Shown: positions 1-8,942, numbered from the stretch's first letter. The stretch is 64,000 nucleotides of DNA from Johnsonella ignava ATCC 51276 (GCF_000235445.1 NZ_JH378829.1:109988-173987), one strand, 5' to 3'. Numbers and translations: made by a program. The notes: generated from the letters alone by a model not told the origin.

Positions 1-847
1 TTACATTTTTTGCCTTTAGCAGTGGATTATCCGCTCTTATCGGTTCCTGTGCGACCACATCAAGCCCTGCCGCATATACTTTGCCGCTGTTTAACGCCTC
101 TGCAAGATCTTCTTCAACTATAAGCTGTCCACGGCTTGTATTTATAATTATAACCCCATCTTTCATCTTTTTAATGCTTTTTTTATTTATCATACCTTTT
201 GTTTCCTCAAACAGAGGGCAGTGTAAGAGTATGACATCTGATCTCTCAAGCAGTTCATCAAAGCTTACATATACGGCAGCTTTTTCCCCTTCTTTGTTTT
301 TACTTCTGCTGAAGGCTATAACCTCCATACCAAGTGCCTTTAAAAGTGCGGCACTCGCTCTTCCTATCTTGCCGAGTCCTATGATTCCGGCAGTCTTGCC
401 GTACAACTCAATCATAGGATAATCCCAATAGCAAAAATCTTCACTTTTTTCCCATCTTCCATTTTTTACAGTCATATCATGATGACCGTAAAAAGAGCAT
501 ACTTCAAGAAGAAGCCCGATTGTAAACTGGCTTACCGTATTGGTTCCGTAAGATGGCACATTTGAGAGAGAAATACCTTTTTCAGCCGCATACTTATAAT
601 CAACTATATTATAACCTGTACCGAAAACAGCTATAAATTTAAGGTTTTTGCACCTTTCAATAACCTGTGCATTTACAGGTGTTTTATTTACAATAGCTAT
701 CTGTGCATCTCCTATCCTTTCAGCTATAAGATCTATATCTGTACAGGGGGTTCTGTCATAGATAGCAACATCCCCAAGGCTTTTTATCTTTTCCCAGCTT
801 AAATCACCCGGATTTTCTGTGTAGGCATCTAAAATAACTATTTTCAT
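1..847 (-). CDS. D-2-hydroxyacid dehydrogenase, 3' end cut by window
   Basis: NAD(P)-dependent reduction of a 2-ketoacid to a D-2-hydroxyacid, or the reverse, in the cytoplasm. The ATG follows a GGAGG box. 282 codons are visible and the frame is still open at the window edge, so roughly 40-60 C-terminal residues are missing. The flavodoxin-like catalytic half (residues 1-100) is followed by the Rossmann motif GLGKIG at 157-162. The catalytic Arg lies in NTSRGQ (R239) and the Glu in GLDVVAQEP (E268); the catalytic His would lie beyond the edge. The substrate cannot be told from this fragment; glycerate, lactate or hydroxypyruvate-type enzymes all fit. Confidence 0.9.
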   Translation of the reverse strand, partial: MKIVILDAYTENPGDLSWEKIKSLGDVAIYDRTPCTDIDLIAERIGDAQIAIVNKTPVNAQVIERCKNLKFIAVFGTGYNIVDYKYAAEKGISLSNVPSYGTNTVSQFTIGLLLEVCSFYGHHDMTVKNGRWEKSEDFCYWDYPMIELYGKTAGIIGLGKIGRASAALLKALGMEVIAFSRSKNKEGEKAAVYVSFDELLERSDVILLHCPLFEETKGMINKKSIKKMKDGVIIINTSRGQLIVEEDLAEALNSGKVYAAGLDVVAQEPIRADNPLLKAKNV

Positions 848-956
848 ATAAACCTCCATTCCGCCGCCTTTAGCCGGCGGCACAAATAGTGATGAAAAGT
901 ATTTTTCACATTAATCTCTTTATAACTTAGCACAAGAGCTAAAATAAATTATAACT

Positions 957-986
957 ATAAAAACCCCTGACAAAACCAGGGGTTTT
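957..986 (-). terminator. Intrinsic terminator after tRNA-Thr
   Basis: The inverted repeat AAAACCCCTG / CAGGGGTTTT with a short loop is followed on the minus strand by a T-rich tract. It lies just downstream of the tRNA 3' end and isolates it from the dehydrogenase gene. Confidence 0.85.
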
Positions 987-989
987 AGA

Positions 990-1062
990 AGCTGATGACG
1001 GGAATCGAACCCGTGACCTCCTCACTACCAATGAGGTGCGCTACCGACTGTGCCACATCAGC
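990..1062 (-). tRNA. tRNA-Thr(GGT)
   Basis: A 73-nt cloverleaf with acceptor GCTGATG / CATCAGC. The anticodon loop TTGGTAG in a CCTCA/TGAGG stem gives anticodon GGT, and the T-loop reads GGTTCGATTCC. The 3' CCA is not encoded. Confidence 0.96.
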
Positions 1063-1075
1063 CTACAACTCCATG

Positions 1076-1104
1076 ATATTAGCATAGCAGGCTGTATTTG
1101 TCAA
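1076..1104 (-). promoter_or_regulatory. Sigma-A promoter of tRNA-Thr
   Basis: On the minus strand, TTGACA (1099-1104), a 17-bp spacer and TAATAT (1076-1081) with a TGC extended -10 lie about 14 nt before the tRNA 5' end. Confidence 0.8.
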
Positions 1105-1165
1105 TTCATTTTCCAACTGAGTTCACAAATTTATAAGCCATATATGCCACCATCTTAAGGCAGGC

Positions 1166-1309
1166 TTAATAAAGTATGTATATTAATTTAATTTTTTCTT
1201 TCAGTGCCTCGTACACTGCGTTTTCCTCATATGTAATGCAGTCTGCCACATAGTTACACCAAAATATCCGCCCACATATGTCGAAAAAATATACACTTTT
1301 AATTTTCAT
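1166..1309 (-). CDS. Possible small protein, 47 aa
   Basis: This open frame starts 24 nt downstream of the GNAT gene on the same strand and ends in a charged helix-like tail (EENAVYEALKEKIK). It has no clear ribosome binding site and three cysteines. It could be a translated small protein, a gene remnant or chance. No family is recognised. Confidence 0.25.
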   Translation of the reverse strand: MKIKSVYFFDICGRIFWCNYVADCITYEENAVYEALKEKIKLIYILY

Positions 1310-1333
1310 ATCTATTTACTTTAAGCTTGATTA

Positions 1334-1768
1334 TTAAAGCCACTGTATAAATGCCGTTTTGTCCGTGCTGTTATACCCCGCCTTTTTATAAAAGTCCAAT
1401 ATACCTTTCTCCTTTGCACCTGTCAAAAGCATCATTTTATAGCAATTATTTTTTATCGCTATTTCCTTAGCATAATCAAGACATTCCGTTGCATAGCCTT
1501 TCCCCCGATAGAGCCCGTTTGTAACTACATTTTCAATAAATGCATACGGTCGCACGTTTCTTGTCAAATTCGGAATAATAACACAAACGCAAGATGAAAT
1601 TATTTTTCCGTTTATCTCATTAACAATAATATGATGATTCTTATCTTCAATAATTGTATTCCATGTATACTGTAAATGTTTAGTATCTTCCGGAATATCC
1701 TTCTCGTGTAAAAACAAATATAAATTCAATAGCTCATATAAGTCTTCTTTAAATGCTTCTCTTACCAT
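1334..1768 (-). CDS. GNAT family N-acetyltransferase
   Basis: A 144-residue single-domain acetyl-CoA-dependent N-acetyltransferase. The acetyl-CoA loop of motif A is visible as YRGKGYAT near residue 87, preceded by the beta-strand VRPYAFIENVVT. The C-terminal part has the usual YKKAGY element near residue 128. It lies 11 nt downstream of the DUF1648 gene and probably shares its transcript. The substrate is unknown; the family ranges from antibiotics to protein N-termini and metabolites. Confidence 0.88.
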   Translation of the reverse strand: MVREAFKEDLYELLNLYLFLHEKDIPEDTKHLQYTWNTIIEDKNHHIIVNEINGKIISSCVCVIIPNLTRNVRPYAFIENVVTNGLYRGKGYATECLDYAKEIAIKNNCYKMMLLTGAKEKGILDFYKKAGYNSTDKTAFIQWL

Positions 1769-1779
1769 AAATAGCCTCT

Positions 1780-2187
1780 TTATAAATTTAAAATATATAA
1801 ATTCAAAATATCAAATGCTGCTTTCAAAGCTCCGTTTTTTGCTTGTACATAAGATAAATAAAGAATATAAAAATGCATAATACCAAACATCAAAGCATGA
1901 AAAACTCCCACTATGCAGAATACTTTTGAGGATGATTCCAATTTTACCCGTTCTTTTTCCGTTTTCGCCTTCACAGCATTTTTCTCAAAAACATATGCCA
2001 TTAAATGCCAAAAAAGTGTAATCAGCAAAATAGCTACAGGCAAAATAAAGCTTTCCGTCTTATTTCCCCATCTATCCACAATTCCCTCCAAATCATAATG
2101 AGCAGGTATTTTATCCGGTATAAACTGAAATACTGTAATTGTAACTGCCATAGGAAGCACTGCAATAATCCACATAATCTTTTTCAT
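1780..2187 (-). CDS. DUF1648 membrane protein, short C-terminus
   Basis: A small integral membrane protein with the DUF1648 signature near the N-terminus (IPAHYDLEG, then DRWGNK), like the N-terminal part of SdpI-type immunity proteins. The start at 2187 is chosen because GGAGG sits 7 nt upstream of MKKIMW; an upstream ATG at 2214 lacks this. Three hydrophobic segments are visible (about 4-20, 46-65, 88-110). It ends soon after the third, whereas many relatives continue to a further helix with a GNxxP motif, so the 3' end may be truncated. The role is unknown. Confidence 0.65.
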   Translation of the reverse strand: MKKIMWIIAVLPMAVTITVFQFIPDKIPAHYDLEGIVDRWGNKTESFILPVAILLITLFWHLMAYVFEKNAVKAKTEKERVKLESSSKVFCIVGVFHALMFGIMHFYILYLSYVQAKNGALKAAFDILNLYILNL

Positions 2188-2271
2188 TTCTTTTCCTCCG
2201 AACCTGTTAACCAAGTTTGGGTAATCTCTACTGGTAAGAGTTCTGCTGCGAATTCTTTTCTATTCTCCGAT

Positions 2272-2280
2272 ATTATAGCA
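2272..2280 (-). promoter_or_regulatory. Extended -10 promoter for DUF1648-GNAT
   Basis: On the minus strand TGCTATAAT, an extended -10, lies about 85 nt upstream of the DUF1648 start. No good -35 hexamer is present. Confidence 0.5.
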
Positions 2281-2569
2281 TTTTAGCCTGCTTTTTTCTA
2301 TTCGGAATTTACCCTGTTTTTCCGGTTTTATTATGATAATACTGTTACAATAACACCAAAGTATTATTCCGATATATTTTGATATTATTCCGATAATTAG
2401 ATATGCTCATTTTTGTATAAATAATCCAATTGATAACCAATATTTAGAGTATATTATATATAACTAAAACACTGAATATAAAATACTGAATACCTAAAAT
2501 ATAAATACTAAAAAAAATAAAACCTTGTCTAAAATCAAATAAAAATACATACACTCAAACAAAACATCA

Positions 2570-2620
2570 TTGACAGTGTAAAAATTTTATGATATTCTTA
2601 AAAAAATATTAAGAATATCA
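2570..2620 (+). promoter_or_regulatory. Promoter with inverted repeat over the -10
   Basis: TTGACA (2570-2575), a 17-bp spacer and TATTCT (2593-2598) form a strong promoter facing the two hypothetical genes. The -10 lies inside a perfect 12-bp inverted repeat, TGATATTCTTAA (2590-2601) and TTAAGAATATCA (2609-2620), with a 7-nt loop. This geometry fits a repressor operator. No regulator gene is adjacent. Confidence 0.65.
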
Positions 2621-2711
2621 GCTGAAACTTATGGATTAATAAATCATCACAACAGTCGAGTATTTATATTTATGTACGTTTAGATAATTAGATATATTAA
2701 TATAGGTCTCT

Positions 2712-2759
2712 ATAAGGTGATGAATTTTTAGATAAGTCCAAACACACCTTATTGGTGTG
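2712..2759 (+). promoter_or_regulatory. Leader with two competing hairpins
   Basis: In the long leader (about 240 nt from the promoter to the first start codon), ATAAGGTG (2712-2719) can pair with CACCTTAT (2745-2752). The overlapping CACACC (2743-2748) can instead pair with GGTGTG (2754-2759). The two stems exclude each other, as in attenuators. No known riboswitch class is recognised, so this is a weak call. Confidence 0.3.
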
Positions 2760-2844
2760 GGAGGTTTTAGTTATTAACAAATAATTCCGGCATTAAAATA
2801 AAGCTACGTTTTAAAAAGATATTTTAAAAAGCAGGTGCTTAAAA

Positions 2845-3318
2845 ATGAGTAACTTAGATATAAAAAATAAATGTAAAAGAATATTTATTTTCTTGATTAT
2901 GCTTGATGTATTTTTTGTTTTAATAAATATTCAAATTGAAAATATACAAAAAATACAGATTAAAAAAGAACAGGAAAAAGAAGTACAGTCAATTGTAGGC
3001 TACGCAAACGCTTTGTTGGGCGGAGTTGTTAAAACTGATAAAGATGATATATTTTATATATATGATCAAACTTCTGAAATTGCAGACTATGAAAAAAAGA
3101 AAAAATCAAATGAAGAAAATGAAAGTGTAGAAAAATACGAAATTCCTAAATATATCGATAGCAAATCTAAGATATTAAAGGTCGCACATGACGGGGAAAA
3201 GGGATATATATTCTTTTTACCTGACGGATTTTATTCAGGCGGAAATTCATATGACTTGTGGTTTATAAAAAGAAACGGATTTGTATGGGAGGTGGTAGAT
3301 AGGCGTATACTGCCTTGA
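2845..3318 (+). CDS. Hypothetical membrane-anchored protein, 157 aa
   Basis: No family is recognised. One N-terminal transmembrane segment (about 12-31) has a positive-inside start. A charged Q/K/E stretch (35-47), a lysine- and glutamate-rich segment (84-100), and a compact C-terminal part rich in aromatic and Gly residues (FFLPDGFYSGGNSYDLWF) follow. The topology suggests an extracytoplasmic domain. It is first in a two-gene unit with the gene at 3352, which has the same architecture. Confidence 0.7.
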   Translation: MSNLDIKNKCKRIFIFLIMLDVFFVLINIQIENIQKIQIKKEQEKEVQSIVGYANALLGGVVKTDKDDIFYIYDQTSEIADYEKKKKSNEENESVEKYEIPKYIDSKSKILKVAHDGEKGYIFFLPDGFYSGGNSYDLWFIKRNGFVWEVVDRRILP

Positions 3319-3351
3319 TATAAAAAATATATTACAAGGAGAAAAAAGAAT

Positions 3352-3858
3352 ATGAAAATAAATAAATCCATTTATAAAAGATATATGACAAAAAACGGAT
3401 ATAACAGCTGTATATTTTATACAGAAAGGCTGTTTAAGGTATTTGCTTTTTTATGGCTATGCATACACATAGTGGTTTTATACCAAAATGCTACAAACCC
3501 TGTAAGCGTAGCGGATATACCTGTGGGAGAATTAACTTACTATAATGATGAAAGTATATATACCTATTCATACTTTAAACTTAAAAACAGTTCAAACAAA
3601 ACTCAGGATGTATATGTAAATTTATATTTGTTAGGTTCAGAGGGTTTGGACTATCTCCGTTATAAGTGTGATGTTGTATTTATAGAAGAATGGAATTACA
3701 AAAAAAAGAATATAAAAATATATGACGACTGTAAAATAAGTATTCCGCCGAATACTGAAACAGGACTTTATTTAAAGGCGATACTTAAAAACGCAAAAAA
3801 AGAAGAATTGAAGCTTCAATACCCTACCGAGCAGGAAATAGAAGTAGTACAATATTAA
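3352..3858 (+). CDS. Hypothetical membrane-anchored protein, 168 aa
   Basis: No family is recognised. AAGGAG precedes the ATG. A single transmembrane segment (about 28-45) follows a basic N-terminus. The rest looks like a beta-rich extracytoplasmic domain (FKLKNSSNKTQDVYVNLYLL and similar strands), reminiscent of accessory Ig-like folds, but that is inference. It lies 33 nt after its neighbour and is followed by a terminator, so the two genes form a closed unit. Confidence 0.7.
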   Translation: MKINKSIYKRYMTKNGYNSCIFYTERLFKVFAFLWLCIHIVVLYQNATNPVSVADIPVGELTYYNDESIYTYSYFKLKNSSNKTQDVYVNLYLLGSEGLDYLRYKCDVVFIEEWNYKKKNIKIYDDCKISIPPNTETGLYLKAILKNAKKEELKLQYPTEQEIEVVQY

Positions 3859-3935
3859 TCAAAATACATTTAGAAATATTGTAAATATTTATAGTATTTA
3901 TAAAACCTGAACCAAATTTCTAAAATAGCATTTTA

Positions 3936-3976
3936 AAAAACCGGCACCACCCGTCTAACATGTGATGCCGGTTTTC
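3936..3976. terminator. Bidirectional intrinsic terminator
   Basis: AAAAACCGGCA (3936-3946) pairs with TGCCGGTTTT (3965-3974), with A and T tracts on both sides. It sits between convergent genes and can serve both strands. Confidence 0.8.
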
Positions 3977-4107
3977 TAAAAAAATATATTTACAACTTTT
4001 TAACAACTATTTTTAAAAAACAAGTACGGGAATGCACTTTATATTTTAAGAAAGACTAGAGACTAATGAGAAAAAGTCTATAAATAAGAGATTCTCTTAT
4101 AATGAAC

Positions 4108-5877
4108 TTACCTTCCTGACACCATAATCCTGTCTGCTGCCTTTCCTGCTATATAAACCTGTTTTCCTTTCTTTTTAAGCAAGACTGAATTATCAAAATT
4201 GTCTATTTCAATGATTTCGATCTCGTCATTTAATGCCAGATCCTTTTCCTCAAGGTATTCAAGCAGCTTCTTATCATCCCATACCTTATGTATAGTACCC
4301 TTATCTCCCGCTTTCATATCTGCCAAACATATAAGCCTGTCAGGATCCGGGTGATTCTCATAAATTTCATTGCCATGAGGACAGTGCTGCGGTCTATGCA
4401 GGAATTCATTAAGCCTGTTTTTAAGATTCTCGGAAGTTACATGTTCAAGCACCTCGGCATCTGCATGTACCTCCTGCCAGCTGTAACCGAGATGTTCAAC
4501 CAAAAATAATTCCCAAAGTCTGTGCTTTGTAAGTAAAGTTCTTGCTGCAGTCCTGCCTTTTTCTGTCAGATATATATCCTTATTTTCCAGATATACATCT
4601 TCAGATTCAACAAGCTTTTTAACCATTTCCGTAACAGATGCCGCTTTAACATTAAGCATTTCACAGAGAAGCTTATTTGTGGCAGTTTCGCCTCTTTCCT
4701 TGCACTCATAGATTGCTATTATATAATCATCCCTGCTTGTATCTATCTTTGTCAAATCCTTGCCTCCCAAAACAAGACCGTAAAGCCTTTTAATATTATT
4801 TACTTTTTCAACTCCTGCATCCGTGAGATTATAAACTCCACATTCATTTGCCTTATATACATAGCCTTTTGATATAAGACTGTTTACATGGAACTTAAGC
4901 ACCGTTTCATTCCAACCTATATGTTTTGTAATACTCCCAAGTCCGAGTTCATTCAGCATATCTGAGGCATTTCCATGGTTTCCTATATGAAGAAGTAAAA
5001 GTTCATTTCTGAAACGTATTCTTTTTTTCACTCTGTCAATCTCCTGTGTTATAATCCCATTCTTACAGCACAATACAGTTATAAAAAATGTAATTCCTGA
5101 AACACAGGCACACATTCCTGACATGGATATATTATATCTTATTGCCAGCAGATATCCGAAAGTACTGTTAATTATAGCATATATCACAGATAAAAAAAGT
5201 GTGGTTGTCAATCTCTTTGATATAAGACAGGCACTTGCAGCAGGTGCTATAAAAAATGATATTGCAAGTATTGCTCCTACAGATTCAAATGCCGCAACAC
5301 AGGTAAGTGAAACAAGGCCCATAAATATATAGTAAAGAACCCCGACTCCTATCCCTGAGACAGCGGAAAATACCGGATCAAATGTAGATATCTTCATACG
5401 ATTAAATGAAAGTATTATAAATGCAATATTTAATACAAGTACCACACTCATCTGTACAAGTGCTTTAGGAAAACTTAAACCTAAAATATCTATACGGTTA
5501 AAGGGTGCAACTATAACTTCACCCATAAGAACCATATCGGTATCAAGGTGTACATTTCTTGCAAACTTAGTTATAAGAATTACCGCAATAGAGAAAAAAA
5601 GCGGGAAAATGATGCCTACCGCAGCATCCTCTCCTACTCTCCTGCTCTTTATAAGTATCTCTATTGCCATAGTTGTAAACACACCGAATAATGCGGCAGC
5701 AATTATAAGCCACACACTTCTTAAATCTCTGGTTATAAAAAAACCTATCACTATACCCAATAAAACCGAGTGTGATATGGCATCCGAAACCATTGAAAGC
5801 CTCCTGAGTACAAGAAATACCCCCAGTATGCTGCATGCAGCCGCTGTAATTATTAATATATACAATGATTCTATCAT
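4108..5877 (-). CDS. Metal ABC permease fused to MntR/DtxR-like regulator
   Basis: A 589-residue fusion. Residues 1-275 are a TroC/ZnuB-type (ABC-3) membrane permease for Mn/Zn/Fe, with about eight helices. A winged-helix-like segment follows at about 290-365. Residues 378-500 are a DtxR-family DNA-binding and dimerisation module, and 515-589 an FeoA/SH3-like domain. The regulator keeps H452 and E456 (KHRLWE) and H471, E475, E478 and H479 (HADAEVLEH). Asp384 replaces the DtxR Met10 and Glu475 replaces Cys102, which matches the Mn-type MntR pattern. It lies 5 nt after the second permease gene and is last in the operon. A permease carrying its own metal sensor could couple uptake to repression; this is inference. 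Confidence 0.85.
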   Translation of the reverse strand: MIESLYILIITAAACSILGVFLVLRRLSMVSDAISHSVLLGIVIGFFITRDLRSVWLIIAAALFGVFTTMAIEILIKSRRVGEDAAVGIIFPLFFSIAVILITKFARNVHLDTDMVLMGEVIVAPFNRIDILGLSFPKALVQMSVVLVLNIAFIILSFNRMKISTFDPVFSAVSGIGVGVLYYIFMGLVSLTCVAAFESVGAILAISFFIAPAASACLISKRLTTTLFLSVIYAIINSTFGYLLAIRYNISMSGMCACVSGITFFITVLCCKNGIITQEIDRVKKRIRFRNELLLLHIGNHGNASDMLNELGLGSITKHIGWNETVLKFHVNSLISKGYVYKANECGVYNLTDAGVEKVNNIKRLYGLVLGGKDLTKIDTSRDDYIIAIYECKERGETATNKLLCEMLNVKAASVTEMVKKLVESEDVYLENKDIYLTEKGRTAARTLLTKHRLWELFLVEHLGYSWQEVHADAEVLEHVTSENLKNRLNEFLHRPQHCPHGNEIYENHPDPDRLICLADMKAGDKGTIHKVWDDKKLLEYLEEKDLALNDEIEIIEIDNFDNSVLLKKKGKQVYIAGKAADRIMVSGR

Positions 5878-5882
5878 ATTCC

Positions 5883-6785
5883 TTACCTCTTGACCATGCT
5901 GCCTTCAGATGCCATTTTTCTTCTCCAGAACCTCATCGCTATAATACCTCTGGGTGAAAAAAGCACTGATAAAAGTGCAATAGCAGACATAACAAGCGTT
6001 ATACTGGGACCGGTTGAAAATCCTTTAAATGCACTGCTTATAAATGTTCCTGCAAAAGCTGATACTCCTCCTGACAGAGTGGCAATTATAAGCACTCTCT
6101 CATATCTTTTACTCCACTGAAGCCCTGTAACCGCCGGATTTATAAGCATACTGCTTATAAGTATAGCACCTACCATCTTTAGTCCGGCTGCTATAAGAAG
6201 CATGGTCATTATCATTATAAGCATTGAAACCAGCCTTTTTTTAATGCCTATGGTGCCCGCATAAGCCTCATCAAATACATATACTTTTATCTCTTTATAA
6301 AAAAGAATAAAAAGTACAATCGCAATAATTGATACAATAAATATAATAGTTACATCATCTTTTAATATATATGCCGCCTGACCGAATATATAGCTTGCAA
6401 GACCTGACTGTGAAGCTCGCTGATATCCTGCATTTCCCTGTATATAACTTTTAAGCACCATGCCTAAACCGAACATAGCCGAAAGAACTATTGCCATGGC
6501 GGTATCCGCCTCTATCTTTGATATGTCCGATATTATCTGTATAAGCAAAAATGCTATGATGCCTGCAATTATAGCACCAAGCATTAATATTATCGAATTT
6601 TTCTGTCCTGATATCATAAATGCAAGTATTATTCCGGGAAGTGAAGCATGCCCTACCGCATCGCCTATAAGACTTTGTCCCTTTAATATACTTATCGTTC
6701 CTATAACACCGCAAGCCATAGCAAGAAGCACTGTTCCTGCCGCTACAACTATAAAGGAGTATTCCTTTAAAATACTTAAATCCAT
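5883..6785 (-). CDS. Mn/Zn ABC transporter permease
   Basis: A 300-residue ABC-3 family integral membrane protein (TroC/MntB/ZnuB type) with eight or nine hydrophobic segments. The family motif GDAVGHASLPGI lies near residues 37-48, and the conserved MVGAILISSMLINPAV is present. It forms the membrane part of a metal uptake transporter, probably as a heterodimer with the downstream fusion permease. It lies 41 nt after the ATPase gene. Confidence 0.92.
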   Translation of the reverse strand: MDLSILKEYSFIVVAAGTVLLAMACGVIGTISILKGQSLIGDAVGHASLPGIILAFMISGQKNSIILMLGAIIAGIIAFLLIQIISDISKIEADTAMAIVLSAMFGLGMVLKSYIQGNAGYQRASQSGLASYIFGQAAYILKDDVTIIFIVSIIAIVLFILFYKEIKVYVFDEAYAGTIGIKKRLVSMLIMIMTMLLIAAGLKMVGAILISSMLINPAVTGLQWSKRYERVLIIATLSGGVSAFAGTFISSAFKGFSTGPSITLVMSAIALLSVLFSPRGIIAMRFWRRKMASEGSMVKR

Positions 6786-6826
6786 AAAATCAGTCCCTCC
6801 CCTACAATAAATCTATATACAATATA

Positions 6827-7660
6827 TCATTCGCCATAAGCCACATCAAGATTTTCCTTCGTAAACACATCTTCTGTTCTTCCGGCAGCTACAAGCTGCT
6901 TATTGATTATAACCACATGATCAAAATAATCCTCAAGTGTTGAAAGATCATGATGTACTACTATAATTGTTTTTCCTTCTTTTTTAAATTCCCTCATGGT
7001 TTCAACTATTATGCTTTCAGTTTTTATATCAACTCCCTGCAGAGGCTCATCCATAAAATAAATTAAAGCATCCTGTGCAATAGCTCTTGCCAGAAAGACC
7101 CTCTGTCGCTGTCCACCTGAAAGCTCTGATATCTGTCTATCTGAAAAATCAACCATTTTCATCTTCTCAAGTGCCTTAAATGCAAGCTCTTTTTCCTTTT
7201 TACCCGGTCTTTTAAAGAGTCCCAGATGTGTATATCTTCCCATCATAACTACATCAAGCACAGTGGTGGGAAAATTCCAGTTTACACTTCCTGACTGAGG
7301 TATATAAGCAATATTTTTATATACCTCCTTATATGGCTTTCCCATAATCAAAACCCTTCCCGACACAGGTTTTAAAAGTCTTAAAATTCCTTTTATAAGA
7401 GTAGACTTCCCTGCACCGTTAGGTCCTATTATGGCAGTTATAGAATTTTCATATATATCAAGGTCTATATCCCATATAACAGGCTTATCAGTATAAGCCA
7501 TTGTAAAATCCTCAACATGCACTATTGGCTGCTTACTTAAAGCAGCCTGATTTTCCTGAGAAAAATCCTCAGACATATTTTGGGAGCCTGATTTTTTATA
7601 TTCCTCATTTTTATTGTTTAAGTCAGTTATGGTTTTAATCCTGTTAATATCTTTTTTCAT
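6827..7660 (-). CDS. Mn/Zn ABC transporter ATPase
   Basis: The ATP-binding subunit of the metal uptake system. Walker A GPNGAGKS lies near residue 78, the signature is LSGGQRQR, Walker B is ALIYFMDEP and the H-loop is VVHHD. The first 45 residues are a hydrophilic extension with no recognisable domain, longer than usual for the family. A second possible start (MSEDFS, residue 29) exists. Family order binding protein, ATPase, permease, permease is kept. Confidence 0.93.
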   Translation of the reverse strand: MKKDINRIKTITDLNNKNEEYKKSGSQNMSEDFSQENQAALSKQPIVHVEDFTMAYTDKPVIWDIDLDIYENSITAIIGPNGAGKSTLIKGILRLLKPVSGRVLIMGKPYKEVYKNIAYIPQSGSVNWNFPTTVLDVVMMGRYTHLGLFKRPGKKEKELAFKALEKMKMVDFSDRQISELSGGQRQRVFLARAIAQDALIYFMDEPLQGVDIKTESIIVETMREFKKEGKTIIVVHHDLSTLEDYFDHVVIINKQLVAAGRTEDVFTKENLDVAYGE

Positions 7661-7689
7661 AAATTAATCACCAAATAGGGCTTCTCAAA

Positions 7690-7724
7690 ACATTTCACCA
7701 TATCTAACCAATATGGTGAAATGT
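7690..7724 (-). terminator. Intercistronic hairpin / attenuator
   Basis: A perfect 14-bp inverted repeat (7690-7703 with 7711-7724) with a 7-nt loop lies between the binding-protein and ATPase genes and is followed by TTTT on the minus strand. It can act as a partial terminator or RNA-stabilising hairpin, keeping the binding protein more abundant than the transporter. Confidence 0.7.
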
Positions 7725-7849
7725 CTCAATCCGCCCTTTCATGTCGCTTTTTTATGATACCGCTTTGTATCGCCTGTATCAGTCCTATTTATTATTAAAT
7801 TATTTTATTTTTTCTTCGGTCTTTTAATTTAAAATATTTTATTATATTT

Positions 7850-8908
7850 TTATTTTAAATACTTAACTATAAGATCAACATTATGCTTATACATATCTAT
7901 ATAAGTATCTCCCGGCTGTCCTTTCGGTGCAAGTGAATCTGAAAAAAGCTGTTCATCCTGCTCGCCTTCTTTTCCTACTATCTTCACATCCTGTCCCTTT
8001 GCAGCCGCACCTTCTCTAAGTTTTTCCATACGTGCAGGGTCAGTGGTTGATTCTGCAAATACAGCCTTTATCTTATGCTCTACTATAAAATCAATGGTTT
8101 CCTGTATGTCCTGATTTGAAACCTCAGATTCAGTACTTACACCCTGTGGTGCTTTCACAGTTACTGAATAGGCTCTTGAAAAGTAGTTAAAAGCATCATG
8201 TGGGGTTATAAGATATCTTCTGTCAGCAGGTATTTTTTCAATATTTTCCTTTATGTAGGAATCAAGCTCAGTAAGTTCTTTTATATAACTGTCCCTGTTT
8301 TTTTCATACATTTCTTTTTGTTCCGGATTTAATCCCGAAAGTGCATCGCATGCTTCCTCTACCGCAAGCTTATATAAATCTATATCAAACCAGAAATGAG
8401 GATCTACAACCATCTCGCCGTCCTCATCCATCTGTCCTATCTTATCCTTTGGAAAATTCTTGCTTACAGCCGTTCCCAGCTTTTCAAGCGCCTCAACCAT
8501 CTTGCCCTCAAAATGCAAACCGTGATACAGTACAAGATCTGCCGACTGAAGTTTTTTATTGTCCTCAGGCTTTGCCGTATAAAGATGCGGATCCTCTCCT
8601 GCCGGTATTATAAGCTCTATATTTACAGTATCTCCCGCTATTTGCTCAGTCATATCCTGTAAAAACGAAGTGGTTACTACAACCGTTTTTTTGTCTTTAT
8701 CACTTTTTTTGTCAGATTTCATATCTGAGTTTTTTGAATTATCCTTTGCATCCGACTTCATGTCAGCCTTTGCATCCGACTTCATCGCTTCTGAACCTGA
8801 ACTCTGCTGTGTTGTCTGATCTCCTCCCCCCTGCTGGCATGCTGCCAAAAGTGCCATCATAGATACGGCAGCCATAATTATTTTAACTTTACTGCCAAAT
8901 TTACTCAT
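7850..8908 (-). CDS. Mn/Zn-binding lipoprotein of ABC transporter
   Basis: Extracytoplasmic metal receptor of cluster A-I (TroA/PsaA/ZnuA). The signal peptide ends in a lipobox with Cys24. A repetitive Lys/Asp/Ser/Met linker (about 36-74, repeating KSDAK/MKSDK) lifts the domain from the membrane. Predicted ligands are H108 (EDPHLY), H171 (DPHFWFD), H237 (ITPHDAF) and D324 (FSDSLA), the three-His-one-Asp set of TroA/ZnuA proteins. AAGAAGG precedes the ATG. It is first gene of the operon, behind a promoter with DtxR-like operators, so repression by the metal is likely. Confidence 0.93.
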   Translation of the reverse strand: MSKFGSKVKIIMAAVSMMALLAACQQGGGDQTTQQSSGSEAMKSDAKADMKSDAKDNSKNSDMKSDKKSDKDKKTVVVTTSFLQDMTEQIAGDTVNIELIIPAGEDPHLYTAKPEDNKKLQSADLVLYHGLHFEGKMVEALEKLGTAVSKNFPKDKIGQMDEDGEMVVDPHFWFDIDLYKLAVEEACDALSGLNPEQKEMYEKNRDSYIKELTELDSYIKENIEKIPADRRYLITPHDAFNYFSRAYSVTVKAPQGVSTESEVSNQDIQETIDFIVEHKIKAVFAESTTDPARMEKLREGAAAKGQDVKIVGKEGEQDEQLFSDSLAPKGQPGDTYIDMYKHNVDLIVKYLK

Positions 8909-8942
8909 TTAAATACCTTCTTTCTTGATTATTTTCATAATT

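Noticed and set aside
2215..2260. tRNA-like D-arm fragment near the DUF1648 gene
   Set aside because: No acceptor, anticodon or T-arm accompanies it; chance likeness.
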